Assembly: GCA_030549335.1 (NCBI GenBank)
Contig: CM060194.1
Location: forward strand, 75,242,077 to 75,306,076
DNA length: 64,000 nt
Reading direction: 5' to 3'
DNA from: Pontederia crassipes
Taxonomy: Eukaryota; Streptophyta; Magnoliopsida; Commelinales; Pontederiaceae
A program made the translations under genes and the position numbers. Below are positions 20,954 to 34,070 of this stretch, in pieces. The notes below the pieces were generated by a model. It did not search any database and was not told the DNA's origin. It saw only the letters and a program-made list of their open reading frames with translations. Each line of letters opens with the position of its first letter. The first letter of the stretch is position 1.

Positions 20954-23818
20954 TGTCACGAACATGATCATAAACATCATTTTTATGTAATCATGCATCT
21001 AATTAGCATCTTAAGTTAGTATAGATGCTTATATAGTCATGGTTGCATGTAGCAATTAACTTTTGGATTAAAGCATAATGATAATTAAATTATCGATAAG
21101 TGTTATAAAGAAATTATATATTATTATTAGGAATAAATTGTAAAATTTTATATATTATAATAAAAATGTTCAAATATGATTAACTAAGTTTAATTAGAGG
21201 TTTAGCATTACTTTTTAAGAAAATAATATGATTGGATCTTTATCTCAACTAATAGGTTTCAAGCAGAAGCAAGTAGTTGACCAGCTGCTTAGATATCTAT
21301 TTTTTCAAACCGCCATATGTCGTGTTACAAATTTGGAAAAAATATATAAATTACAAATCCCTATCTTCTGGTAGTCAAAAATTTTTCAAGAATAAATCCC
21401 TAAGTGAATGGCCAGAAGAAATTCGGCAACGTCGATTTAAGGTGAATTTTCGGATTCGAAACTAACCTTCCAGTACATGAGATCATATCTTCATGTTTCT
21501 TTCTCCATAAATTCTAAAATTTTACAAGGTCCCTTTCGATGTTAGCTTTCTGTGGTCTATGAAATTATCGAAAAAAGACTTTTATAGAAGAAGTTATGAA
21601 CTAATTTCATGGGTCGCTCACTTTGTCCGGGGTCAGAGACTAGTCCACCTTGTAGATTAAGGTATGATTCGGGTAAACTGAATTAGGGTCTGAAATTTGG
21701 ATATACTTAATTAAACTTAGAAATGGTGCGTTGAGAAGTGGAATTATACAATTTGAATTTGTATATGTGGAGAAATGAATTTTTCATCCCGCATGATCTC
21801 TGCTATCTAGTTTAAGAACATGGTCAGAACCTAAGTCGAATTGACTATTTTTGTTAGACGAGTATACAAAGAATTAGATTCAACAATTTTTATGCATAAC
21901 TATTAATGAAGATATAAATTGTTAAAGACATAAAATTATTCTTTCAGTATCATACACCTTAGTTAAAGATATAAATTATTAAAGATACCCTAGGTTAAAT
22001 TGCCTAGACTTTTATGAATTATTCACTGAGATTTAGATGATGATATTTATAAGTGGATCATCTTAGTAAGTCTAGTTTCTAATTTATGCAGAATCATAAG
22101 ATTTGCACTTATGAATTAATTATTGATAGACACTCGGTCTGAAATCTTGATACAATACATAGTTAAGCTATGGAGGATTGAGAAGTTCCAAGTGTGAAAT
22201 AGTCTATGAATATAAATATTTGAAGTTAGACATTAGTACCATAAGAAATTATATGAATTTTAATGTGCATAAAGATTCACGCATCATGAGCATATATTGC
22301 ATACTATTTTAATGTGATTGGAAAGTGAAATAGCACTATTCCTTGTAGAAAACTATCAAGCAACAAGTGAAAGGAGAAAAATCTAACAAACCTCCTTGAA
22401 AGGATAAAGTATAAGGTGAGTGGGTAAATTTACAACATAGAAAAATGATAAATATTACTTGTTTTATTTATGATATTATTTCAAGCAAAAATTATTATTA
22501 TTGTTATTGAAACATATATTGAATTATGAAATATAGTTATGATATGTTCCGTGAATTTCATATTAGATGAAGTAAACTCTTACATTAAATATTTTTAGAG
22601 AACAATGCTCGTGAAGTTAAAATAAGTTTTACATGATATTGATATCTGATTATGACACGTGTATTTTGGATATTATTAAACTCATGTCTTTATTGACCAT
22701 GCTAGTTGAAAAAGGTTTTTGGGATCACATTCAATATACATGAAGTCTTTGGGGCATATATCAGATGTTTTTGTCCTTTAGGGGTTGCTTTGTGTGCACG
22801 TATTGACTCATGATATGCTCTGCATATCCGATAATTCTGATTATGAAGCTTTGCTTAATTGTATGACACACAATCATAGAGAGATACGTATTGACTCATG
22901 ATATGCTCTACATATCCGACAATCCTGATTATAAAGCTCTGCTTAACTATATGACACATAATCATGTAGGAAAGTATTGACCTATGATATGTTCTGCGTA
23001 TCCGAGAATCATGAGTGTGAAGCTTTGCTTAACTGTATGATACATAATCATTGAAGGATATATATTGACCCATGCATTATGTATCCAAAACTCATGTGCT
23101 TGTTTAATTGTATGACACTATCATGGAGGGATACATATTGACCCATGATGAGTATGTGATATATGTGTGGAGTTTAACTGTGAATATGATGATATCTTGA
23201 ATTACTTTTACTTATGTAAAAGTTTGATTTGACAACTAATGTTATATGAGTTATGCTTTAAATATTTTCTCATGTGAAGAATCTGATTATTTAAATATTA
23301 TATGTATTTGTATTGTTCCCCTATGTTGTACTTTTATTCCACTAATTGAGCAAATAATTGTTGCCACATTACCCTTATAAAAATTTTCAAATAATTCTAA
23401 ATTCTCGAGTTGAGTGGACCCGAAGTTTGTCTTTGATGCATATAGAAGAGGTCGAGCCATTGGAGAATTTTTATTTTTTCTTCAATTTTGTTTCTTTAAA
23501 AGCATGCATGTAATAGATAATCTCGAGAGTTGTACTAGAGTTTATTAGAATTTTTTTTTGTAAAGTTGTATAAAAAACTTAATCTTGAGGAGTGTTAAAT
23601 GTGAAATGGATTATAAAATAATAGTAATAATATATGAATGTTATGTCTTATAACTTTTTACTAAACTTTGATGAGTATATATACATCTATTGTATGTATC
23701 GACAAGTAACATAAGATATTAAGGATGAGGTTTTGACGATTTTATTTTTAGAATTGCTATATAAAATTAAAGAAAAAATAATTATGATTAAAATTTAGTC
23801 ATAGAGTTAAGTGTGACA
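20954..23818 (+). repeat. Long Ty3/Gypsy-type 3' LTR (2.87 kb)
   Basis: Starts TGTCACGAAC after a purine tract and ends AAGTGTGACA, so it has TG..CA tips and matching inner bases. Several degenerate 70-90-bp units around 22790-23160, each with AGATACGTATTGA and TATCCGA-type phrases, make a short tandem block inside it. No protein is encoded. The size and tips fit chromovirus-like Gypsy elements, which I infer but cannot confirm. Confidence 0.6.
22780..23170 (+). repeat. Degenerate tandem units within the long LTR
   Basis: The phrase 'ACACATAATCAT..AGA(G)GGATACGTATTGACC..TGATATG' recurs about five times at spacings of roughly 75-110 bp, and again at 23820-23990 in the next LTR copy. Confidence 0.6.
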
Positions 23819-26039
23819 GATCCAAGCATCATGATTATAATGTTCTGCTTAACTATATAACACGGGCTCATGGAGAGATACGTATTGACCATATTATGTT
23901 CTGCGTATCCAAAAACTATGATCATAATGTTCTACTTAATTGTATAACATATGATCATAGAGAGATACATATTGATCTATGTTGAGTATGTGCAGTGACA
24001 TATGTGTGGAGTTTAATTGTGAATGCGATAATATCTTGAGTTATTTTTATTTATGTGAAAGTTCATACAATTTGACAACTTAAGATATATGTGTTATGCT
24101 TTAAATATTTTTCATATGGAAAAAGTACGATTATTTAAATATTATATGCACTCGTATTATTCCCAATGTTGTACTTTTATTTTATTCACTAAACAAATTA
24201 TTGTTACTCAATTTACCCTTGTTAAAATTTTTAGATAATTCTAAGTCCTCGAGTTAAGTCGACTCGAAACTAGAGATGAAATTTCGGGCGGACCGCACTG
24301 TCGGCGGCGTGTCGTGCCATTCCGTATCGGGTCGTCATACCGTACTATTAACACGACATGGCCTGGGCATGGTGACTACGGATCCAGCATGACACGGCCC
24401 ATTTTGGCACGGACACGGACCGCGCATGATGCATAACAGGGTCCGTGCTGAAATCACACGGCCCATGTTATTTCGATTTGACAATATGATCACGGGCCGA
24501 GTTTACAGACGCGTTATGAGTACAGCATGGACCGTGTTTAAATCAACGTGGACCGTGTTGAACCCCCTCCGCCACTTATAAAATGCGGTCGAACCCCCCC
24601 CCCCCCCCCCCTTCATCACTATCATTATTTTTTCCCTCATCTCTCTCATACTCTCACTCTCTCTCTCTCTCTCTCAATCTCCTCTCCTCTCCTTTTCTTC
24701 CCCAAATGGCTACATGACTACATCCCTCCCTTTCTCTCAGTCTCATCTTCTCTCATTAAATAATTAAGGTATCATTTCTCAATAGTCGTTCTTAAACTCA
24801 TTTCGAATGATATTATCTTTTCTCTTGAGATTGATCTATATAGTGACTGTTGAGAATATGAAACCATGATTACTCAATGAGAGTTTGAAAATTATAACTA
24901 TATAATTATTATATAATAATAATTAAAGTAGTCGATAGTCACTAAACTAAAGTCATATTATAATTTCATTTAAGTACTAGTTTACTTAGTATAATTTCGT
25001 TTAGTTATAACATAGTAATATAGTATATACTATTATACTATATAGTATCTTGGTTATAAGATAGTTAAATACTAATTTACTTAATATAACCTAGTTATAA
25101 CTTAGTATATAGTAATTAGTAACTTAGTACTTAACTATCTATACTATATTACAAGTATACTAATATTACTAATATATATTTATTAAATACTTACCAATTA
25201 ATTTTATATATAAGATTATAAGTTATAAGTTATAACCTATTAGTTATTACTTAGTACTCAATTGTTCATTTTACAAATTTATTTACTTAATAATTATAAA
25301 TTAATGACTTAATGTATTTGAAAATTTAACTATATAATTGTTTATATAATAATTAAAGTAGTTCTCACTAGTCACTAAGTCATATATTATAGAATAATTA
25401 ATAATACTAATTATATTATATAATAATCTAATAACTAAATTAAAAGTTCATGAAAGGCAAAAAAAAGAAAAATCGTCCGGGTCAGTCAGGCCGGGCCCTG
25501 ATCGTACCGGGGTCCAAAATGGACCGTGTGGCATGACACGGCCTATTTTCAAAATGAACTGTGTTGGCATGACACGGCCCGCGGCACGGTCAAACACGGG
25601 TGACCGGTCCGACACGGTCCGTTTGTCCATCTTTACTCAAAACTTAGTTTTGATTCATATAGAAGAGGTCGAACCATTGAAACAATTTTATTTTCCTTCA
25701 CTTCTATTTTTAAAAGCATGCATGTAAAAGATAAACGTAAGTGTGATAATAGAGTTGATTAGAAACTTTTTTTATAAAATGGAATGGAACCTGATCATAT
25801 GGGGTATGGTTATGGGTTTATGTGTGAATAACAATGACAATATTTGAATGACATGGTTTATGCTTTTCGATTAATCTTGGATGAGTATATATATATATGT
25901 GCATTTATTGTATGCATTTATAAATAACATAAGATAATTAATGGAGGAGGTTTTAACAACTTTATTTTTAGAATTGCTAAATAAGATTAAATAAAATAAT
26001 ACTTATGATTAGAACTTGGTCACAGGGCCAAGTGTGACA
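23819..26039 (+). repeat. Partial LTR copy, arm C, interrupted by an hAT element
   Basis: Matches the last third of the 20954-23818 LTR. The TCGAGTTAAGT, AGAAGAGGTCGA and AAAAGCATGCATGTAA blocks recur, and it ends in the same CAAGTGTGACA. The hAT element splits it at 24263. Confidence 0.6.
24263..25643. mobile_element. hAT-type non-autonomous DNA transposon with 8-bp target duplication
   Basis: The element proper is 24271-25635. The flanks CTCGAAAC and CTCAAAAC form an 8-bp duplication with one mismatch, and the tips TAGAGATG and CATCTTTA are inverted. Comparison with 23405-23470 shows the uninterrupted target. GC-rich subterminal blocks with repeated CACGG, GACACGGCCC and GGACCGTGT appear in opposite orientations at the two ends, while the middle is AT-rich. 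No transposase frame is present. It contains a C18 run at 24594-24611 and a CT run near 24655-24675. Confidence 0.8.
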
Positions 26040-28139
26040 AACAACTAGAGTGACGACAACTTCAGAATCTCGAGCACCAGGTCCTCTTCGAGCTCCGCAA
26101 ACTCTTCCACCGACCGTGCGACCTCCACCTCCGGTGATCCACAACCTCTTGCCCCTTCTCGCATCGTCGTCGTGGTCCGATGGGAGCTCTCCACCATCAG
26201 ATCCGTCAATCGAGGGCTTTCATTGCCCCTACCATGCCCCGATTTCTCCTCGACTCCGTTGCCAACCTATGTGCCTGTGATTTCGACCTCATTGTCCGCA
26301 TCGGCCACCCCTGAGGTCCTGCTCTCGGAGCTCGCCCACGTCGTGGGTGTTGATGCCATGCACACACACATGGAGATGTTATGAAGGGGATGCCTTCGTG
26401 TCACCGCCGAGAAGGACGAACACCGCTGATGGTAAGCTCTGCAAGTTCGAAGTTAATGAGGCAGCTGTGTAATATACCTAATTTAATTATGAATTGTTAG
26501 ATGTATGAATGTGATGCTATATTGTCTTATTTATAAGCTCTATCAATGTGATGTTAAGACCTACACTTCAATGTCAACTATTGGAGTGCGAAAGCGATGG
26601 AAATTTACATAAGGCATGCAAATGTGATTTTTGAAAGAGTGAAAATTTAGAAAATTAAAGTCTCGGTAATTGTTCCTATATATGAAAGAATTTTAAAAAT
26701 GATTTTTAGGAGGTGTATGGATTAGGTAAAATGTAGACACAAAATTTAAAAATCTATAAAATCGCGATTTTTGTTCTTCGGACAAAAATTTAGATTTCGA
26801 TTTCTTGATTATTTATTTTTATAAATATTTTATTTGAATCCAAATGGGAATAGTTCCTTATTTACATGTAATGCCTTAAGTAAATGAATAAATAAATAAA
26901 TAGAAAAGGCAAAATCATTTACTTCTTACTTACCTCTATATTTGGCCGACTTAAGGTCGGTTTCCACATGCCTTATCTTTTAACATTTACATGTTCTATC
27001 ACATCTTTTCACCTCCTCACTTGCCCCATCCGAAATCCAAGTGGAAGCGAAGACCATGTACTACTAATGAAGGTATTTGAAAGAAGAGAAGGGGAATTAG
27101 GATTTTGGCATGTGGTGAGTTCATACTTCACTTTCTTTTTTTTATTTCAATTACATACATTTCTAATTATGGTTTCTCTAAACCTCTTCCATCTCATTCA
27201 CTCTCGGATTTTAGGTAATCATGGGGCAAAACTCATGTTCTTCATGAGCAAAATTAATCATAGTCATGTTCATTTGGTTCCCTAATCTTTAGCTACATAA
27301 TTTCATACCTTCGGGTGGTCCAAAAATTATGAAATTTCTTCTGATTGATCCTCTATGAGTTTACTTTCCTTGAGCTTTGGAATCGAGTTCATATGATTTC
27401 TGTAGATAAATTTATGCTCTTATCTTTAAGGCACTATCACTCTATTCGTCGAAACTATTACTCGATTTTCTAAATTATGTATTAAATCCAATATGTCATG
27501 GAATTATTTGATAATTTATACTATAGATAATGATGTTTTGTTTCATTGAAAATTGGAATCAGTCGAAAATGATATCTGTGGGGAAAGTTATAAATGTTTT
27601 ACTGAGCCTCACTCAGTCTGTCAAGATGAAACATAGGGCGGATTGTGCTAGTATTTGTTAAATTTATTGTGATCAGTACAGATAGATATAAATAAATAAA
27701 TTTTATAAGTTGCATCCTATGAAGTCAGTCTATGTTTATATAAAATTTAATTTATCCAAATATGACATATTTGTTATTTTATATAAATAACACAATTAAG
27801 GTCACTCAGTCTGTCGGAACAAAGAAATATCCTAGAAGTTAGGCTGAATCTTGATTTTCCTGTGAACAAACTACAATGAAATAAGATATGAAAATCTTAT
27901 ATATTAATATAAACGAGGAAGTAAGAAAAAATTAAATGAACAAATTTGATTATCGATTCAAACAGATACGAATTTTCTTTTATTTTGTATACAATCTATC
28001 TTAATAGTAAACTAACTCTTGTGATAAATAATTACTTAAGTTATAAAAATAAATACTTAAGGGTCATATATTTTTTAATTAATTATGTTTTATGTGTGAT
28101 AATCTTGTGTTCAGATAGAACATGCATGGTATCTCTTTC
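26040..28139. other. Repetitive or unknown DNA between the LTR arms and AMT1 copy B
   Basis: 26050-26450 is GC-richer with a 76-residue Pro/Ser-rich frame of no known family. 27290-27860 shares phrases such as CTCACTCAGTCTGTC with the long LTRs and may be a further decayed copy. No gene was recognised. Confidence 0.35.
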
Positions 28140-28684
28140 TAACGTGTGCCACATGCCCTATGATTATCAACCCCATATCTTCAAAATACACATACCTCAA
28201 ATAAGTGACATTGGAATCTTGATTTGTATTTATGGCTTATAATTTGTGTTTATAACGTGTATATGATTAGAGTTTCAAAATTACTTACAAGAAACTAATT
28301 ATTATACAAATAATTTTGATAAAATACACAAACTGGCCTTTATAATGCTTGATTGGACCATTAAAATATATATGATATGATGAAAAAACAATAACAAGTG
28401 AATTAAAAAAGAATCACAAATTTGTAACGACATAACGACTCTTAACAACTTTTTATTCCAAAAGATGCATCTTGAAACTTGAAAGCATACGGACTCCACG
28501 TGAAGATTCCGTTTGTATCATGGAATCCAAGCTGGATTTTCTATCTTGGAAACAACTTTCTACTTTTTTTTTTTAAATTGCTGTCCTTTTTCGGAGGAAT
28601 ACGAAAACGAATAAATGTATCAAATAAACTTAAATTCTAATTCTACCCTCCAGATCGCCATTTTTTTAGCCCTCAAAGCCTCAA

Positions 28685-28693
28685 CTATAAAAC
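28685..28693 (+). promoter_or_regulatory. TATA box of AMT1 copy B
   Basis: CTATAAAAC, 143 bp before the start codon, in the same context as the copy A TATA box (CCTCAACTATAAAA.CCGAATCCTTGTGGCAT). The leader between them differs by a CT-rich insertion in copy B. Confidence 0.7.
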
Positions 28694-28827
28694 CCGAATC
28701 CTTGTGGCATAAAACTTATTTTTCTCATCGCCCCTCGGCGCCTCCCTCAAAACCTTTTTCTTTTTCTTTTTTTCTTTTTCTCATCTCCTCCGACACAGAT
28801 CACCAGGCGAACCGGCTTGTGGCAGCC

Positions 28828-30366
28828 ATGTCGACGTGCAGCGCGGACCTCGCGCCGCTCCTCGGCGGCCTCAACGTCACCTCGGCGGCAGCCGACTACA
28901 TCTGCAACCGGTTCACGGACGCTGCCTATGCCGTGGACTCTACGTACCTGCTGTTCTCGGCATATCTCGTGTTCGCCATGCAGCTTGGCTTCGCCATGCT
29001 GTGCGCCGGCTCCGTGCGCGCCAAGAACACGATGAACATTATGCTCACCAACGTCCTCGACGCCGCGGCCGGCGGCATCTTCTACTACCTCTTCGGTTTC
29101 GCGTTTGCCTTCGGCGCGCCCTCCAATGGATTCATCGGTAAACATTTCTTCGGCCTCAATGGAGTCCCCCAGACCGGCTTCGACTACTCCTTCTTCCTCT
29201 ATCAGTGGGCTTTCGCCATCGCTGCCGCCGGCATAACCTCCGGCTCCATCGCCGAGCGCACCCAGTTCGCCGCCTACCTCATCTACTCGGCCTTCCTCAC
29301 CGGCTTCGTCTATCCCATTGTCTCCCACTGGTATGATATATATGCATACATATGCAACTCTTCCCATTGTCTATGAATTCCATCGACAAGGATTTCATAC
29401 TTTACGATCAGGTTCTGGTCCGGTGACGGATGGGCCGCGGCCGGCCGGAACGTCGGGGAGTCTCTGCTTTTTGGATCGGGTGTCATCGACTTCGCCGGGT
29501 CCGGCGTGGTCCATATGGTGGGAGGCATCGCTGGCCTGTGGGGCGCCCTCATCGAGGGCCCTCGTATCGGCCGTTTCGATCACGACGGTCGCGCCGTCGC
29601 CCTCCGCGGCCACTCCGCCTCCCTCGTGGTTCTGGGCACCTTCCTCCTCTGGTTCGGCTGGTACGGCTTCAATCCAGGTTCCTTCCTTACCATCCTCAAG
29701 AGCTACGGCCCCTCCGGTTCCATCCACGGGCAGTGGTCAGCGGTCGGCCGCACCGCCGTCACCACCGCCCTCGCCGGCTGCACCGCTGCACTGACGACCC
29801 TGTTCGTCAAGCGTCTCGAGACGGGCCACTGGAACGTGATCGACGTCTGCAACGGCCTCCTCGGCGGCTTTGCGGCCATCACCTCCGGCTGCTCCGTCGT
29901 CGATCCATGGGCGGCCATCATCTGCGGGTTGTTCTCTGCTTGGGTGCTGATCGGGCTCAACAAGCTGTCGGCCATCCTCAAATTCGACGACCCGCTCGAG
30001 GCCGCCCAGCTGCACGGAGGGTGCGGCGCTTGGGGGCTCATCTTCACGGCGCTGTTCGCTCGGGAGAAATACGTGAACGAAGTGTACCCGAACAAGATCG
30101 GACGGCCCTACGGTCTGCTGATGGGAGGCGGCGGGAGTCTGCTTGGAGCGCACGTCGTGGCCATCCTGGTCATCATCGGGTGGGTGAGCTGCACCATGGG
30201 GCCTCTGTTCTACATCCTCAACAAGCTCAATTTGCTCCGCGTCAAGCGCGAGGACGAGCTCGCCGGCATGGACCTCACCCGCCATGGCGGTTTCGCCTAC
30301 GCTTACGAGGATTCCGATCAGCCCCCCTCCTTGCCTTCGTTCATGCTCAAACCCGTCGCGAGTTGA
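28828..30366 (+). CDS. AMT1: AMT1-type ammonium transporter, copy B (485 aa, one intron)
   Basis: Spliced CDS is 28828-29330 joined to 29412-30366, giving 485 residues, the same as copy A. About 12 residues differ: N17V, Q28R, T32A, D111N, S179G, T287A, G300V, F341L, P397I, I416V, E449D and Q473P. None touches the twin histidines (202, 369), the AMT signature or the regulatory Thr457. The frame extends upstream to an ATG at 28615, but that lies before the TATA box. The start at 28828 is shared with copy A and with family members. Reading frame, splice sites, TATA box and 3' flank are all intact, so both copies probably work. Differences in expression cannot be judged from sequence. Confidence 0.96.
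29331..29411 (+). other. Intron of AMT1 copy B
   Basis: GTATGA..CAG, 81 bp, phase 2, at the same tryptophan codon as in copy A. It begins with the same 13 bases, GTATGATATATAT. Confidence 0.93.
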
Positions 30367-30724
30367 GGGTGGAGCCCGAAACGACGACTTTTGCTGATTG
30401 ACGGAACCATGCACGCCGCTGTAACCACGTCAGTGCGAATCCTTTGTTTTCCGTCCTATTAATTTACAAGTTCGTCTTATTGCTGTGTTGAATTTCTTCT
30501 GGATCACTGGTCCTTACTCTTCTTTATTATCTTTCTTTCTGTTGAAAAAAGTTAATGTACATTGGTGATATCCTGTGCTTCCCTTTATCTGTTCATGGCG
30601 AAATTGTATAGTGGATTGGGTCATTGGAGTTCACATTTGTCTTACTCTTCTTTTTCCTGTACTCTTCTACTATTATCATGAATCATCGTGATGATAGGAA
30701 ATTAAACTGCTGCTACACTCTGGC

Positions 30725-30730
30725 AATAAA
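30725..30730 (+). terminator. Candidate polyadenylation signal of AMT1 copy B
   Basis: AATAAA in GCAATAAAAG, conserved with copy A at 14538. Confidence 0.4.
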
Positions 30731-31345
30731 AGAGGGAAAACAGAATATAACCAAAGTGCTAAAATAAATTGGTGAATGCAGCAGAAAGGATGCATGGTGG
30801 TGATTATGGCCTGTGATGCATATGTGGTGAGATCATCCGACTATCTGAGAATTTCTGTAATGTACTCATGTGGCGCCACTTTTTAAGACCAATATTTTTC
30901 CATTTTGTTGACCATTGAACCAGTTGAGTTCCAAGTTTCGTCTTATTCTAGTAGGATACGTGGGTAGACGTACTGGTTTTGGGTTTTGTGGAGTTAACCA
31001 TGAGTCCATGACCTTACAATTGTGCTTCCTTTCTGTGTTTGAGCTTTAAAGTGGTTCAGAAAAAAAAAGGGTGCATTCATTTGTTCAACAGAAGCCAAGT
31101 ACAGGAATGGGGGAGCTCTGTGCCATGATCTCACACTTTTATGTCTCAATCATTGGGAAGGCTTTAAGAAGAAGCCACAACTTGGGACGTCTTGTGATCG
31201 AGCTCAGACAAGGATTGAATTGTGATTAATTAACAACATCGGCTCGGTGAGCAGGTTGCAGAGGAGTTTTTTTAGGGCACCTACAAGAATACATTTAAAA
31301 CGAGAAGAGTTGATTTCATGTTCAAAATTCTTAAATTGTAATATG

Positions 31346-32866
31346 GTGGTTCTTTTCTTGTGTGATCATATTTTGGACGACGAAAATAAATAATACAAAT
31401 AAAATTAAGATAATCTAAATTCTTTTAAAAAATGAATCGTTGGTTTTTGAATGAAATTACATACCAAAAAATGATTGAGAAAAGCACTATTATAAGAACA
31501 ATGGAGCATGCCACTTCAATTTGATTTCCCAGTAGGTATGGAAATTGAATTCATTCAGCAAAAGTCGATCTTGCAAGGCCCGCAAAAGTTAAAAGCTTTT
31601 TCTCGTGAATAATTCGGTTAGATCATTTCACTTGAATAGAAAGATCAAGCTTATAGGACCTCAAATAGTTTAAGTGGAGAGTTAGGGTCCAAGAAATCAT
31701 TTCACAATTATGACAAAATGTCATTGGTAAAATATACCATTCCATGAGTTGATTTTTTTAACGATAAGTTAACATATTGATTTATATAAACAAACTAAAT
31801 ACAATAAATTTTACATTAACAAAAGTAATTTATACAATATTAAATGATTTGTGAGTTATGAACTTACATATATTTACAATATTAAACTTCTGTTAACTTT
31901 TATATTCATGTACATGTCAATCGTTACCAATCAATTCATCTTCTGCTATTATGCACGAATTTAGATATAGAGGAAAAAAATATAAAAAAACTCCATATGT
32001 AAGGTTTGAAAGAAATCAATATGCTTAATTGAAAATAAAATAATCCAATAAGAGATTAATTGAGCAGGTAACACAGTAATAAATTATCAATATAACAATT
32101 TAACCATATTGATTCATGCAATAAATAATAGACATATCAATTAAAAATTAGCATATATAACTAATTATCAATAGTCTGATTAATTATCAATTACATTTTA
32201 ATTTAGTTCAATAATCACTATTAATTAAATATCAATTATTATGAATTAATCATCGATCGACTATAGGTGAATGAATGCCACATTTAATAATTATCTATTC
32301 AATTATTTATCACGCACAATGTTGAATTAATTATCCATCATTCACGAGGTGCAAACTAATTATCAATCAACCAAAAATATTTTAATTCAATTATCAATTT
32401 ATTTACTGAATCTTTGTAGTTGTCCATTACTCCATTCAAGCACAATTTTGAGATTAATTAATAATAATCAATTTTTATTGTAAGTTGACAATCAATCTTA
32501 AGAGTATTTATCAATTATATCGATCTCCATCTCTATCAACCACAAGAGTATCCGTTCATAAAAAAAAGTCTCAATCGATCACGAGAGCCTTCATTAATCT
32601 TTATGAATTAACAATTGACTACATAAGTCTCCATGGATCACAAAACAACTCTATTGATTATAACGTCCACCAAAATTGTCAAGTTTGAATTTTTACCTAT
32701 CTTCATTTTAAAGGGTGTGAACTCGTAAACTCAAGACGTAACCACATAAAAGTGTATTAATAAATACATAAAAATCAAAATAATATGAATAATTAGAAAA
32801 TAAAATTTCACAAATTATAAACATGCAACAACTTCAAATGCAATATCTTCTAAAATTGTCAAGATC

Positions 32867-32901
<35 letters not shown>

Positions 32902-33079
32902 GTAATACCATTATACTCCTATTAATTGCCGGTGAATTAATTAATTGAATAAATATTTTATTCACAATGAATCGAATGGTAATTAATAGAAATATTATAG
33001 TAGTACTCTTAAAAGAAATACCAAAATCATTTTTCCATGTATATATGGAGGAAGAATCGAGAAGTATCAACATGAATGT
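31346..33079. other. Very AT-rich intergenic DNA
   Basis: No gene. Between about 32030 and 32480 the phrase AATTATCAAT and close variants recur many times. 32500-32660 shares CGATCACGAGAG and TCTCAATCGA phrases with 38540-38620. An AT run lies at 32870-32899. Confidence 0.5.
32870..32899. repeat. (TA)n microsatellite
   Basis: Perfect TA dinucleotide run of 30 bases. Confidence 0.95.
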
Positions 33080-33860
33080 ATTTAGTATTTAATGGGGGCG
33101 TATGACCCTCATACGCATTTCGTCCACCGTCCGATCTAATCGGACAATGGAAACAACTTCCCCCAAGCCCCACCCCTCTCCCCTTGCGACATCGTCTCCC
33201 AACTCTCCTCTCTCATATGCGACCGGCGCTCCTCTCTCTCCTCTCATCTTCCCCTTCACCGGCTGGCAACTCCTTTGGCACGACCCCCCAAGGTTCTCAA
33301 ATCCACATGTGAGGTCGGATCGGCGACTGATCTTTCCCTCTGACACGATCTGATCCTCCCCTCCGGCACGGCGCCCTCGCCTCGTCGCCGTCGCCGCCCG
33401 TGCCTTGCCGCTTTGCCTTGCTGCTTCTCCTAGCGACCGGAGAAGGCCGCCTCATCGTCGTCACCTGTGCCTCGCCGCTTCGCCTCGCCCGCGGCCTGAT
33501 CCGCCCGCCCGAGGCCTAATCCGCCGCCTGCCGACCAGATTAGGCCGCGGCCGGCCCAGGTCGCCTGGCGGCCGATCAGGCCATGGCTGGCCACATCGGG
33601 GGGTTGGGAGAGGGAGATCGAGGTTGAGGGAGAGGGACGGCCATATCTGACCGGATCGCGAGAGAGGGAGCAGGAGAGGGAGCCGGTGGAGAGGAGAAAT
33701 CACCGTCGGAGAGATCGTCGCTGGAGAGAGCGACGCCAGAGAGATCACCGCTAGAGGGAGCACCGTCGAAGGGAAAAAAACTCGATCGCCCACCGTCAGC
33801 ACGAGGGCATATGGGGATCATACGCATATGAGGCGTATGATCCCCATTAATACTACCCAT
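33080..33860. mobile_element. GC-rich block bounded by short inverted repeats
   Basis: The left edge (TAGTATTTAATGGGGGCGTATGA) mirrors the right edge (TCATACGCC..CCCCATTAATACTA). The interior is markedly GC-rich against AT-rich flanks, with CCGCC and GGGAGAGGGAG runs on the two halves. No target duplication was confirmed and no protein family seen. It may be a Pack-type or MITE-like element. Confidence 0.45.
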
Positions 33861-34070
33861 CATGGTGATGGTAGTACCGGATTCCTTATTATAGAAATAT
33901 CTTAATGGGTAAAATTGATGTGACTGCTACAAGACCAATTAACCAATGTAATAGTAACCACTAAATGGATATAGTGCTCACGTAGGTTAAAAAATGTTTC
34001 CATGAAATTAACATTCATGAACTACATAAAAGACTGACACATATCCAATCAAAACCATCTTAAAAAATGT

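Larger units (their letters stand above)
28140..31345 (+). repeat. Segmental duplication, copy B (AMT1 gene with flanks)
   Basis: Direct-orientation counterpart of 11985-14990, slightly longer because of small insertions in the 3' flank. Homology fades near the phrase TTCATGTTCAAAATTCTTAAAT at about 31320. Confidence 0.85.

Noticed and set aside
26050-26280. Pro/Ser-rich 76-residue frame as a gene
   Set aside because: No domain, no splice partner and low complexity. It is not supportable as coding.
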